From positions 247,999-311,998 of the forward strand of contig JADFUC010001221.1 in the NCBI GenBank assembly GCA_019722365.1: a DNA stretch of 64,000 nt, read 5' to 3'. Source of the DNA: Lithospermum erythrorhizon. Lineage: Eukaryota; Streptophyta; Magnoliopsida; Boraginales; Boraginaceae. The translations under genes were made by a program, and so were the position numbers. Positions 37,928 through 49,475 of this stretch are shown piece after piece (within the stretch, counting starts at the first letter, position 1; the number at the start of each line of letters is the position of its first letter). The notes below the pieces were generated by a model, which saw only the letters and a program-made list of their open reading frames with translations, did not search any database and was not told where the DNA came from.

Positions 37928-37939
37928 GCTCTGATACCA
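37928..37939 (-). promoter_or_regulatory. Primer-binding site complement (tRNA-iMet type)
   Basis: GCTCTGATACCA is the exact complement of TGGTATCAGAGC, the initiator-Met tRNA PBS used by plant copia elements. Three bases (ACT) separate it from the LTR start at 37943. This fixes minus orientation. Confidence 0.85.
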
Positions 37940-37942
37940 ACT

Positions 37943-38594
37943 TGTTATAACGGGCGAAGCTTAATTTGCTATAATGTATAATTGTGAATTCTAAGACAAG
38001 AATTAAGTAAAGTATTGAAAAATAAAGAGACACAAGATTTAACGTATATCCATAACAATGTGTTATGACTAATACACGCAGTTTACATAGATTTCAATTA
38101 TAACGGAGGATTAGATTACGTACTTGAGCCAAACTTGACTTCGTATGAGCAAACTATGCCTCGCATATTAGCGTAATAACCTAGACTATACCAATGCATT
38201 GCGGTATATCACAACACTAAATGAACAAAGGAAACTGCATCTATCACAACTCACCACACTATTAAAGAATCTAGAATGTTCAAGCCGCTCAGAACCCTAA
38301 TTCTATTCTATTGTTAATACACCTCGTGATTTTAGGATTGGCGACCTAAACCAAGCCGAAAGGGTATTTATAGGCTCAAACCGCTTAAAACAAAAAACCT
38401 AATCTACATAAGAAATCATTGGGATTTCAGACGATTCTGGCTGTCCCGACTAAGTCCCAAGTCCAAACAATATCCTCGTGTACTGATTCTGTATCGACCA
38501 GCCAAGTCCCACTCAAGTCCTAACCTCTTGAACAAAGACTGCTTCTATTGGGATCTTGGTCCATGTCCCACCAAGTTCTGGACTCATCCCAACA
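37943..38594 (-). repeat. Copia 5' LTR (minus orientation)
   Basis: About 652 bp from TGTTATAACGG to CATCCCAACA, that is TGTT...AACA. A TATA-like TATTTATAGG is at 38365-38374. Related partial copies lie at 32049-32640 and 36110-36257. Confidence 0.7.
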
Positions 38595-38894
38595 ACTTCG
38601 TCCGGAACCATTGCACTTACTGGGGATCGGGAGTCGGGCAGGTTTGCAACTCATGATCTATTTCCCGTTGATACCAGAAATGTTTCTTTTAATAAGATTC
38701 AAGGCAATCTTCACATAATAGATGTTTATGAGACATTGTTATTATTATTAATGGTTTCTTTACACAAGTTGGATATAGGTGCTTCCCCAAGATCTAGAAC
38801 ATGAATGATTGACAAGATATAAATAGGAATTTTCTAAGAGTTAAGACAACATCTATAACATTTATGTTAACACTACAATATTACTAAAAACTTG
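38595..38894. other. Orphan coding-like stretch and direct repeat
   Basis: On + the frame from 38556 continues to 38804 and includes LTGDRESGRFATHDLFPVDT, not a family I recognise. 38720-38842 is repeated in the same orientation at 43647-43765 (GAGACATTGTTATTATTA, TTTCTTTACACAAGTTGGA, GTGCTTCCC..AAGATC, ATTGACAAGATAT). Confidence 0.35.
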
Positions 38895-39144
38895 TACCTC
38901 AGAATCTCTTTGGCTTATAAATGTAGAAATATGTAAAATCTTTAATTTCTTTCTCCTCACAATAGTTGATTGTTTGTATTTTAATATAGTATTTATAATC
39001 TCAATGTAGTCATATATTTCCAATAGGTTTTTTCAATCTCAATGTAGCTTTTACATTTAATTGTATTAACTAACGTAAATTTTTCACTATCCCTTAATAA
39101 AACACTTTTCATTTAAACAATCATCTATTTTGAAACGGGGAGTA
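38895..39144. mobile_element. Stowaway-like MITE (copy 2)
   Basis: About 250 bp. The right end TTTGAAACGGGGAGTA matches the Stowaway-type TIR (TACTCCC..GTTTCAAA reversed); the left end TACCTCAGAATCTCTTTGGC is diverged. Internal CAATCTCAATGTAG words are shared with 3801-4013, so they are the same family. Confidence 0.5.
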
Positions 39145-39757
39145 TGTTTTATACTCGTAAGAAATGCGTTTCACATGCTTTTTTCCCATTAATACTTTTT
39201 CAGTATTTTTCACGTAATTTTACATATAAATGACCAAATTATACTCGTACGTACGTATAGTCATTTTTTTTTCCTTGCCCTGATTCAACATGATATGTAA
39301 GATAATTGAAGCAATATATAACTGTCAAAGATATATTAACACATAAAAAATCTAATCAACTTGTTAATAAAATACTAAAATTAAATCAAAGATTCAAAAT
39401 AACTAACACCTAATGCACCCGATCGAGAAGCGGCTTCGAGTCAACTCGAGAAATACTCATACAAGATTAGATAAGACTTGATTTTTTTAATAGCTAAGAT
39501 GTAAAAACATTAAAAGCATACATGGTTGTTTGTCATTCGGCTAAAACTACCTTTTAGGCTAACACTAGAGTTACTAATACTATCGCTTTAGATTCATTAA
39601 AAATGAAAAATGAAAGTAAATTATCGAAACAAACGCAACATCCGTACTAAGGACGACTGATTTTAACATGGGGTATTCATTTTATCATTCAGAATATAAA
39701 AATGATAGTTAATCTAAGCACAAAATTGTTCAATGCCTTTTTAAAAGTTACTTAATG
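39145..39757. other. AT-rich gap, nothing recognised
   Basis: No coding or repeat signal beyond AT-rich sequence between a MITE and the hAT relic. It may contain the 3' end of the hAT element, but no TIR was found. Confidence 0.3.
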
Positions 39758-41990
39758 TCAGATAACAAAAGTAATGACAATCGAAACCACTTCAACTTTA
39801 TCGGCATTCTTCTCTCTCATTGCTTGAAACCGCTGATAATATCACATCAACGGTATAAATACTTCTTTCTCTACAAAAGTCACCAAACAATCATTAAGCC
39901 AAGCATTAGACATTTGCATTCTTAAATCATCCATCACGTAGTTCATCCCTGAAAATGCTCTTTCCACACTTGCAGTTGATACTGGTAAAGTCAAAGTCAA
40001 CTTCACAAGCTTGTACACAAATCTAAAGGTTTTGTGTTTCTTTGTTCATACATGAGTCTTTCAAAGCTTCGAGAGACCCTTCAAATTGGACAAGTTTGCA
40101 CCCGTCCGAACACAATGAATATAAACTTCTAGTTGGGTAGACAACTCTTCATCTTCAAGATCATTAAAATCATTTGGATATAATCTCGTCATCTTCACAA
40201 TTGATTTAGTGTCAAAAGCTTCAAATAAGGAACAAGGGCTTAAGCATGCAACACATTGTAATAACTCAGTGCTCTCAGGAGAAAATTGTTCATTAAGCTC
40301 TTTCAATATCACATCTATAATATGAACGAAGCAATCATATTTGAAATAATGCAAATGAGTAATGAAAGGAGCATTAAGCCGGGATCTGCTATGTTTGACG
40401 CGATCGTAACTCCATGCTCCATTAATCAATATAATGTATGTTCTTTCAAAAAATTATTTCCATCCATCATCTCTCATTTGTTGAAACGTTTTCTTACTCA
40501 CTTCAACAAGTTGCATAATATTCAAAATATATTGATCACTCCTTTGCAATGCTTGAGACAATTCATTTGTCACCTCTAAAATATCACTATCATGTGACAA
40601 TATGAAAACAAAATCAAATTTCTTTATTAACAATTCAACAAATGTTTTGTTCTCATCATAGCTTCTATCATATTTTAATTCTTCTAACACTTCAACAATA
40701 GGAGTAAACATCTTCTTCAACCTAAGGAGAACTTTAAAGTGAGAGCCCCATCACCGCTCTTGTTGAGACAATCGTTGATTCAACTCTGCACTAAATTTCC
40801 ACCATATCATTTTCTACTAGGTCTTCAAAATGAGCAACTTGTTGTTTTCGAAGCAAAGCACTATGCTTGTTTGAAGACCGTATCAAGTTGACAATACGAG
40901 TAACTTCAGCAAAAAATGAATTGGCATCTACATGACGCCGCATAATCAGACAAAGAGCTAATCAAGTCATGAGAAAACAATGCACATAAGAGCTTTTTGG
41001 ATTTCCTTTTTGAATCAGCCAACCTCAAACAACCTTTCTGTTTATTTGCCCCATCATATCCTTTGTGCAATACAAACTAAATCCCAACAATAAATTTTCT
41101 AGAGCCTTTTTAAGTGTTATTGCACTTTGCTTTCTTTAACATGGACAATGCCTATTAATCTCTCTACAACAAATCCTTTACTATCAACAAAACGTAGAAC
41201 AACAGCCATTTGTTCATTGGTAGAACGGTCTCCAGATTCATCAAGTAGTACACAAAAAATGTCATCTCCAATTTCATATATAATTTTCTTAACAGTTTTA
41301 GCAAAGACAAGAATGCATCCTTTGAATCTTCGTGAAGTCATCTTAAGATTACTCTCGCATTTCTAAGTTAGTTTCAATTCAATTTCTTTACTGTTCCTCC
41401 CTAATGCTTCTACGAACTTCTATGAAAGTGACTTATACACCGAATTTCGCTTTATCACGTGTCTAAAAGTGCTAAACCCCCTAACAAAATATTTGACAGC
41501 TTCAAGAGATGCTTTCAAACGGATAAGATAATCAGATTTTTCCTTTCGCATCAATTTAAGTAGGAAGTTACAATATTTCCGACATTATGATTCAAAAGAT
41601 CCTCACAATTTTTCACACACTTGTTATGATAACTATTAGGACCATAACGAACATGTTTATTCGAATTTCTCTTTAGATGCCAAGCCATCGAACCATCTTT
41701 TACAAATGGAGTTTGAGTTTTGGCAAAACCATTATAAAACAAGTAGCAGGGTAAACAAATACAACATCTCTTTCAATGCTATATTCCAACCAATCATATT
41801 CCTCATACCACCCTTTAACAAAACTATGATCCTTTCCAAACGTATTATCAATAGGAAAGTTCATATAAATTCGAGTTGACTCTCAAAGGTAAGATTCTTC
41901 TTACTCTCATCTTTCTTAATTGATATAATAAGTGAATTGAAATTCTTTTGCCTAATCAAACTCTAAATATATTCCCTTTTATCAGTCATT
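39758..41990 (-). pseudogene. hAT transposase relic (DUF4371/ZMYM1-like)
   Basis: Minus strand. It starts with a TTF-type zinc-finger-like part (EYDWLEYSIERDVVF near 41785-41830; GFAKTQTPFVKDGSMAWHLK near 41670-41725). DUF4371 follows (IYEIGDDIFCVLLDESGDRS and EQMAVVLRFV at 41160-41285, then GFVVERLIGIVHVKES), then the middle region at 40454-40720 and 40061-40429. The C-terminal hAT dimerisation domain follows (LTLTLPVSTASVERAFSG, NYVMDDLRMQMSNAWLND, 39890-40010), and the frame ends at TGA 39758-39760. Frameshifts and stops separate the pieces, for example at about 41100 and 40750, so it is inactive. These proteins derive from hAT transposases; some relatives are domesticated, but not this one as read. 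Confidence 0.8.
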
Positions 41991-42776
41991 TAGAATCAAG
42001 GTGAAATACGCAGTTTGGCGCGGTGGAATTGAAGGTGGAATTGAAAGTAGAATCGAAGATGAATCGAGGATCAAGTGCAGTGTCTCTGATCATGCATTAT
42101 CAACTAGCACTTACACTTGAATCCCAAATCTCTCTTTATTTAAAACATTTATATATCTTAAATATCAAAAAAAAAAATTAACAACAAGCACCAACTAAAG
42201 TAACAATCAATTTAATTCTTAACACAATAATCAATTTAACTATTTAATACAAAAATTTATTATAGTAGCGAATTAATCATCAACTACATGATTAATCAGA
42301 TAACAAATCCTCAATCTAGAAAACAAATCGTAAAATCCTATGGTTTGCTATTTGAACAATTCATATCTCTATCAACAAAATGTAAACATAACCAATGATT
42401 ACCCTACTAATTCACCACAATATTCACTCATTTCAATGGCATGCAAACATATAAATGCAAATATCTCAAATAACACACACTTTATAATGAATCATAAGCA
42501 CAAAAGTCTCACAAAAATAAATAAATAGAAAACTAAAAGTAACCACTAACCTTATTGTAGATTTATTTTATGAGATTTGATCAAGAACCGGTTGAACTGA
42601 GGCATGATTTTGTCTTTTTTCTGTTAAGTTGAAGAGGCAAATACTAAACTGGGGAGGATACTAAATAATATCCTTAGTACCTAAAATTAGACTTCCATAT
42701 CAAGTGTTTGATCTTTTCGTCGATCGCTTTCCTAAAATAATAGAAATACCACATACCATTTAGTAGAGTATAGTAT
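41991..42776. other. hAT flank, nothing recognised
   Basis: Contains GGTGGAATTGAAGGTGGAAT-type short repeats at about 42020-42065. The frame at 42340-42528 is not convincing. The 5' end of the hAT element may lie here. Confidence 0.3.
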
Positions 42777-42958
42777 TACTCCCTCCATCCCAAAATGTTA
42801 GGGACATTTTCCAAATTGAAAACTTCTTTAATGGTTCCCACTTTGACCAAATAATGAGTAAAATCTTGGAGCAAAAATAAAAATTGTGAGAATTTAAATT
42901 TGGTATAAAATTCTCAGTAGTCAAAGTGTCCTCAAAAAAAGTGGACGAGGGAGGACTA
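42777..42958. mobile_element. Stowaway-like MITE (copy 3)
   Basis: 182 bp from TACTCCCTCCATCCCAAAAT to GTGGACGAGGGAGGACTA. The reverse complement of the right end (TAGTCCTCCCTCGTCCACTT) pairs with the left end, with TA at each border. CTCCCTCC is the typical Stowaway terminus. Confidence 0.7.
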
Positions 42959-43425
42959 ATTTTTGGAGTTTCTTATAATTTTGGAATGTCTTCATCGGCC
43001 ATAATAATAAATCATTTAAATTTCTTAACTAATTATTATTGTTTGATCACTTAATCATTACATGTTTAATACTCCAAAGATGGTCTTGTCGTATTTGGCA
43101 TTATCTAAAAGTGTGAAGTTCACACTAACGGCCTTTCGAAGTCTCCTCGCTACGGGATACCCCGTGCTAATCGCTGGACGCGCTTCACCGATCGTGACTA
43201 GAAGCCCTTTGAACCAATTTTAATACAAGGTTCGCCTATATTACGAGAATCGAACCTATTAATCGCAGTGATAAAGAGATGAGATGGGGCTTATACTAAA
43301 CTTAGTTCTTTAATTAATCGCAGCTATGTCCCGATACGGTGGGTCATTATATAATATTACTAATATTTTGGTGTTATGTGCCACTCCTATCAATCTTTAA
43401 GAGGATCAATAGTATGGACAATGAA
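42959..43425. other. Intergenic with a GC-richer island
   Basis: 43110-43220 is clearly less AT-rich than its surroundings and carries no recognised feature. It might be a fragment of an LTR element. Confidence 0.25.
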
Positions 43426-43532
43426 GTGTAGCATTGTGATAAGACACTTATCTTTTAATAAAAAATTATGGGTTTGAGTCATCACGAAAGTAATAGTAAT
43501 CGCTATTTGATCCTTTTATAAAAAAATAAAAA
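43426..43532 (+). mobile_element. tRNA-derived SINE with TSD
   Basis: About 107 bp. A-box-like TAGCATTGTGATAAG at 43429-43443, B-box-like GGGTTTGAGTCATC at about 43470-43483, and an A-rich tail at 43519-43532. Flanked by GACAATGAA (43417-43425) and GACAATCAA (43533-43541), a TSD with one mismatch. Unrelated in sequence to the SINE at 17012. Confidence 0.65.
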
Positions 43533-44950
43533 GACAATCAATACATTTACTAATCTAGGACTCAACTATAACATTTCAAATAGAAATGAACCGCCTAATA
43601 CTACTATATATTATCAAATGCCTTCATCAACCAACAATCATAAATTAGACATATGAGACATTGTTATTATTACTGATGACTTCTTTACACAAGTTGGACA
43701 TATGTGCTTCCCAAGATCAAGAATCAAGGATTGACAAGATATGGATAAGAAATTTTCAGGAGTTGCTAGACACATTTGGTGACACCCGACTAACATCGGA
43801 TATTTTAATAATTTAAAATATTTTCATTTAAAAAAAAATTGCAAGTTTTGGGTTTTATGAATTCTATCCAAGAACAGACGTGTTCAAAAACAATCATAAT
43901 CAAGTAGAACTTCATCATTTATCAAAAAAAAAAATCATTGTAATACAATCATAAAAACTTTTAATCTTTTTAATTTGATTCTTTCACTTCAAAACAATGT
44001 TTTACATAATTGATCAAAAAAAAAAAAATGTTTTATATTTTTGTGGCATGGTGCATCAGTTGGACTGGGAGATGGCCCTAGCATAATCCTGATGTGCTAA
44101 TGCTCTTATGAGTCTTATGGATTATAGAATAGTAGAAAGACTTAAATATACCAAACCAAGTCTTATACAATTAAATGAGGTCACCTATATCATCATGAAT
44201 ACACCAGCCTCTATTCAATCCTCCTATTTGCTAAATGTAGAGTTGTAAAACCAACCAGCCAATTCTATACAGCATATTCATTTAGCTCTATTCCTTAAAT
44301 GTAAAACTACAAATCAGCCAACTCTGTAAACACTACAAGAGAAGAATAAATCACGCGACTATTGTGATCATCCATTGGTAACTTGAATTAAGTAAGATGG
44401 AAAGTTCGGGTTCTTTTATTGCATTGCGAAGGAGCTTCACTGTTGCTGCATCCCTTTTTAAGCATGGAGCGTGTTTTCATTATCCGCTTGTCCATTGTCT
44501 CTAAGAGAGCTTAGCTCCAAGTTCAAGGCTTTAGACGCATATCCAGGCTGATGCTGTCATTTATGAAATGTGGTCCAAACAAAAACACAAACCAAAAAGA
44601 TGTGTGTGCAAGCTGCATCAGTACCAAAGCTGAAAAGCATACTTATAAGGGAACTACGCGCAGTTGTGTACCAACTAATAGTCTGATCAATCTATGATGA
44701 ATATTGTATGTAGAAATACTGAGAACCAATGATCAAATTACCTGGCGAAGCATTGATGGAGCTTGTTTAGTTTCAGTAGCAACTTGGCTTTCTAGTCTTT
44801 CTTCCTCCATTTAGAATCAGTAAGGATGCAAGACTGTTTCAGTCCTGATATCCCAAAAGCTACGCCTTTTTAGCTGAGGGAGCAGGAGATTGAAAACCAA
44901 TGACTTGGACACGTTAGCCTCAAGCCTCAGTTATTGGCTCTTTGCTCGTA
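43533..44950. other. Intergenic downstream of kinesin pseudogene
   Basis: 43647-43765 is the second copy of the direct repeat first seen at 38720-38842. 44390-44950 lies beyond the kinesin tail and may hold decayed 3' exon or UTR sequence. No independent gene was recognised. Confidence 0.35.
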
Positions 44951-44959
44951 AGTTAGTCC

Positions 44960-47900
44960 TAGACTATCCGACTAGTTATTACTTGCCCTTTCCAGGCCGG
45001 GTTTTAAGCAGCTGTTGTGAAAGCCTTCAACAGCATCATCCTTTTGCTTAATATTCAGAGCATGACTCATCTTCATTCTTTCGATCTCTGCCTCCTTAGC
45101 TCTCTTACTGTCTCATCTGCTCCCTTTCTCTTGGATTCTGGGGTAGAACATTTTTTAGACAAGAAAGACGGCCTTGTTCTTCGTTTTTCATTCGCTTGGG
45201 ATGACATTGCAGCAGACAACTGAGAGGAAACTCTAGAAGGGGCTGGTGAAGAATTTGCTGCTAAGGCCTGAGCTTGAACTGCTACCAGCTTTTGTTGCTG
45301 GCGAGCCGACTGCATCCTCAGCTCACGATTTTCTTTCTCCAACTCCAGAAGTAACTTGGCCTGGTCTGTTCCAGATTCAGGTAGTTGAACCATTTCCTCA
45401 TTCTCATCACATATCTGTATGGAAAGCGAGGGTAAAAAGCAAAACGATGTCAGTCCTAATAAAAAGCAGTCGTATAATTTTGAGCATTCAATAGTTCCAA
45501 GTTCTTCAAAAAATTGCAGGAGGGTGACCAATGGATTGTTTATACAATTTAGGCCACAGTATGTGACTGGAAGAAAGTAAAATGGTCGGAAACTTATCAA
45601 CTGGGGAATATCGGAAACTCCTTTTGGCATAACTCATGTATATCCTAAGCAGCACAGAAGAGTTGATTATGAGAGAAATTACAGAGACGTTATAAACATT
45701 TACAGATGAGACAAATAGACAGTGTAAGGATCATGCCAATTAGCCTGAGTTTGACAAGATAGCAGAAGAAAGTGTAAGGATCTACCTTGTGCGGATTTCT
45801 TTTGCTGGATCAGCCCAATGGGTGTTTTGAGTTTCACCGAATGAGGGATTACTAGGGCTAACAGTGGCTATCATCACGGTGTTACAAGCTCCACTAAGAG
45901 AATCCTTACAACTGAGTAAAGCTGAACTGCAATATGGAATATATGCTTTTTGCCTCAACAAGGGCATTAATGCAGCTGCTTAATGCAAGGAGAGACCTAT
46001 TTATATTTGCAGTAATCTTCAGTATTCCATGTCTGCTGATCGGCAAGAGCTCTCTCAGAACCAGCAAGATCAATAAGCAATAGCTTCCCAATTGCTTGAC
46101 AATATTATCTGAAGCATCCCTTCAGACGAGATATTCAATTATGACCTGACACGATAATTCATTAGAAGACATGACTTCCAGAAATGGAATTCAAAAAGAA
46201 GGGTTAGATGGTGTTCAGCAGAGCTCCTTTTCAGGAGCTTATATGTTACCCCCTACATACGCATAAACGGATTAAACCTGGAGCTTTTCTTACTATTGAA
46301 AGAAACGTCAGCAAGCTCAGCCAAATACCCTACTACACCATTTATTACCTGAAGTATAGCATGGGACCGTGATGAAGTTGCATTGGCATGAGTAAAGGAT
46401 AGTGAAAAGAGATGGTTGAGCAAAAACCTGTTTGTCTTCTCTGAGTACCAGAGGTCTTCCAGGGGCAAGCAAGTCTCTCACAGTTTCATTGTACACCTCA
46501 AGATAAGAAAGATGAACAACGTGGTCTCCATCAATGCTCCTTTGCCTTATCTTGTTAAAGCGATCCTTGATTGCCAATACCATTACCCCTTTGTTCTCCA
46601 CAGTTCTAAGCATTGTGTGCGTCATTCCATCTCCCGTGGCCCCATAACAGAAGACAGAACCATTTCTTCCCTGCAAAACAGCTTCAACAAGCTCTGCTGT
46701 TCTAACAGGGACATGAACTTCATCAAGGACATCATGTGCAAAATCATTCTGATCACTAGTTATAGATATGAATTTCAATAAAGGGAACATTCTGATGGAG
46801 AATCCTGTAATTTATGAAAGATTATCATTCATATCTATGCTCCTTCCTACACTTCATGTGAGCCACATAAGTAAATAAAGTAATTTACATAAAATAATAC
46901 GAACAACTTTGAAATCTAATACAACGAAGAAAGAAACATGAGTATGTATAATCTGCTAAGCATAGCTTAAAATTGTTAAAAATATAACTCAGCAAGGTAT
47001 AGATTTATTTAGAATCACACTCTGGTGTTCTTTGTATTGAAGCAAATATAATCTACTTAGCTTTAACGAAGAAAGAAAAATAGTTGAAGGAACACTATTA
47101 ACTCTCTCTTAAACCTACCTCGTCAAGATAACCAGCTTTAAGCCCAGCCAAACAAAAAGATGGCATATGCATTACAAGATCAGTGTTCCATTATATACTA
47201 AATAGACAATCATACTTGTTTACTGCTGCAGCCCCATAAAAGCTGCCAAATACTATCACCGTCAGAAGACCGTAGACCAAGTAACACTGGACTCCCAGTT
47301 TGCACCATGATACATCTTATCTACAACATTATCTATCATACTCGATGCCTCAATAAGTGAGTTTTGTTTATCAGTATAATTCACATTCCAACAAAACCAA
47401 CTGAAGAGATATCATCAGCAACAGATACAGCCTACGCAACTGTACCATCTGTAACTCCACAAATACCACATTCAATAGAACTTAAGCAGAAATTCTAAAG
47501 GCAGAACTAATTAGAAGATACAACCGTAATAGACACTCAAGCAGACCATTGATTCTTTAACAGTGAAAACCAAAACCAAAATTTGGGTAAAGCATATACG
47601 TCATAGAGCACACGTGAAGCTGAGAAGTAGATTCTGGAAACGAGGCATCAAACGTAAAATGTCGCCCACGAAGCCTTTTTAGCCTAAGATAATCATTCTC
47701 ATTAACAAATTCAGTCAAGTAAACATCTCTGCCCTCAATTTACACAACTCTAGCTCCAGCCTCCTTTCCTTTTTCCCCATTTGCCTCAACCTCACAAAAC
47801 AAGAATTCTACTCTCCACTCTTCCTGTGGGAAACAGCCTCCAATTCTTTTCACATTCTCCTTGTTACTCCTTCTACTCCCTCTAAGATGGCAATCATGAA

Positions 47901-48120
47901 ACCCAGAGCCTTGTGACACAGTAGACACCCTATCACACTTCCCTGAACCTGAAACACCCCTAATTCCTTCACATTCTGCTTATTACTCCTGTCAAGCCCC
48001 CGAAGATGGCACAGATAAACCTCCATTGAGCTCCACCACATTAGACACCCCATCAGACTTTCGAACCCGAAAACCCTGAACCCATCAATTGGCACATTTT
48101 CTTTTCCACAATCCACAATA
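44960..48120 (-). pseudogene. KIN-8 family kinesin, broken
   Basis: Minus strand, exons from high to low coordinate. N-terminal region (about 47600-48120): KENVPIDGFRVFGF, a roughly duplicated RSNKQNVKEL/RSNKENVKRI unit, then RDVYLTEFVNENDYLRLKRL and RGRHFTFDASFPESTSQ. P-loop exon (about 46440-46725): TAELVEAVLQGRNGSVFCYG then GATGDGMTHTM, HVVHLSYLEVYNETVRDLL. Switch I remnant NATSSRSHAILQ near 46350-46395. Switch II: LLIDLAGSERAL near 46060-46090, INRSLLALSSCINALVEAK in another frame, then GETQNTHWADPAKEIRT to about 45786. Tail (about 44980-45418): ENEEMVQLPESGTDQAKLLL coiled coil and RRTRPSF..TPESKRKG. The invariant P-loop Lys is Met, frames shift between motifs, and part of the exon before switch I is missing. 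The motor would be dead. The family moves on or depolymerises microtubules. Confidence 0.82.
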
Positions 48121-49475
48121 TTCTTGAGTCAAACGTGACCTTTATTCATATTATTACTCTGAATTGCATTTCTATCTATCATATTACTAAAAAGAAACGA
48201 AATTTTTCTCAATTCTTTTTGCCCATTTTCTTCTTTTCTACATGAATTCAATAAGTCCACACTAGGTGAGTTGAAAATTTTGAATCTTTAGCAACCTCTA
48301 AATCCCTGTTTTAAAGATTTCATCTTTTCTTTGGAGACCATAATGATGATTACTAAATCGGGTATTACCTACATGACGGCCAGTTGATATAAGAGCGAAC
48401 TTATAAACGCAAATATCAAGATTTTCGATTCCCTTACCAATAATTTTTATTCCATTCACATGACTATTCACATCATCTATGGCCTTAACGCCAAGCACTG
48501 AATTTAATAGTTGTTGTGGATCTACTATTACAAAAGTGTGATGCAAGATTTGATAAAATCATCCTAACCATATCTGCATAAGACTAACTCCAATAGGGGA
48601 TTAAATTCCAAGATGCTTCCAATTAAATATTCAATAGATGGGTTATTGCAAAAGGCATTTAAAGCTAATTTGTGGAATTTATTGAATAAATCAAAATTTA
48701 TTATGACATTTTGACCCATGGAGGAAAAGTGTAAAAGTTTATAAATTGATTTTTGGGGTCAATAATTTATCGAAATTAAAATCTCTTTCTTTCATCAATA
48801 TTTTTTATTCTTCAAGATTTATAAATAAAGATAAAGTTTTGTTCTATTTGGACACTAAATTATTTTATCCTTTTTACTAAACATAAATGATATTCAAAAT
48901 CATTCACACGTAAGTATTTGATGCATCATTTCACCTACAAAGTTATTAGGGATGGACTTCGTTCCAACAAGACTGGAAGGTGATATTATGTTTCAAAGAG
49001 TAGTCACAATGTGTTCATGCTATCTGATTCAATAATGATGGATGCTTAAAACATATTTCTAGATACAAGTCCTATTTATGTGTTTATTGTCTTGGCAATT
49101 AAGCACCCAGTTAACAAATGAAAACAGAAATAAACTGATTGGTAACACTCGAGTCTCGACCAGTTTCAACAAACTTGTTAATTTTTCAAATCATCATTTG
49201 ATCTTATACTATCGAATAAACATCAAGTGAGTTCAGATATTTATACGAGACATGACTTCACTCAACTCAACATGCTCCAATGCCACTTAAGAGGACTCTC
49301 ACTTGCTATGAATTGTGCAAAATGAGGGGTCGGATAGTACACAACCTTTGTAAATAAGACTTGAAAATCTTGTAAATAAGGAATGACTGAACAACAGAAG
49401 GAATAGCTTCTTCGATTAGAAGGAGAACAGTGTACAACTTACATAGATGAAACAACTAAGAGTATAGCTGGTACA
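48121..49475. other. Intergenic between kinesin relic and PIG-C
   Basis: A minus frame at 48298-48546 has a coherent look (TFVIVDPQQLLNSVLGVKAI) but no recognised family. The rest is AT-rich. The PIG-C 3' UTR presumably lies just below 49475. Confidence 0.3.

Noticed and set aside
39758..41990. hAT transposase as a domesticated host gene
   Set aside because: Frameshifts and stops separate its domains, so selection for function is not supported by this copy.
43090..43330. Possible organelle or rDNA insert
   Set aside because: The composition shift is real but no recognisable plastid, mitochondrial or rRNA sequence was identified.
46416..46781. 121-residue + frame
   Set aside because: Antisense of the kinesin P-loop exon.
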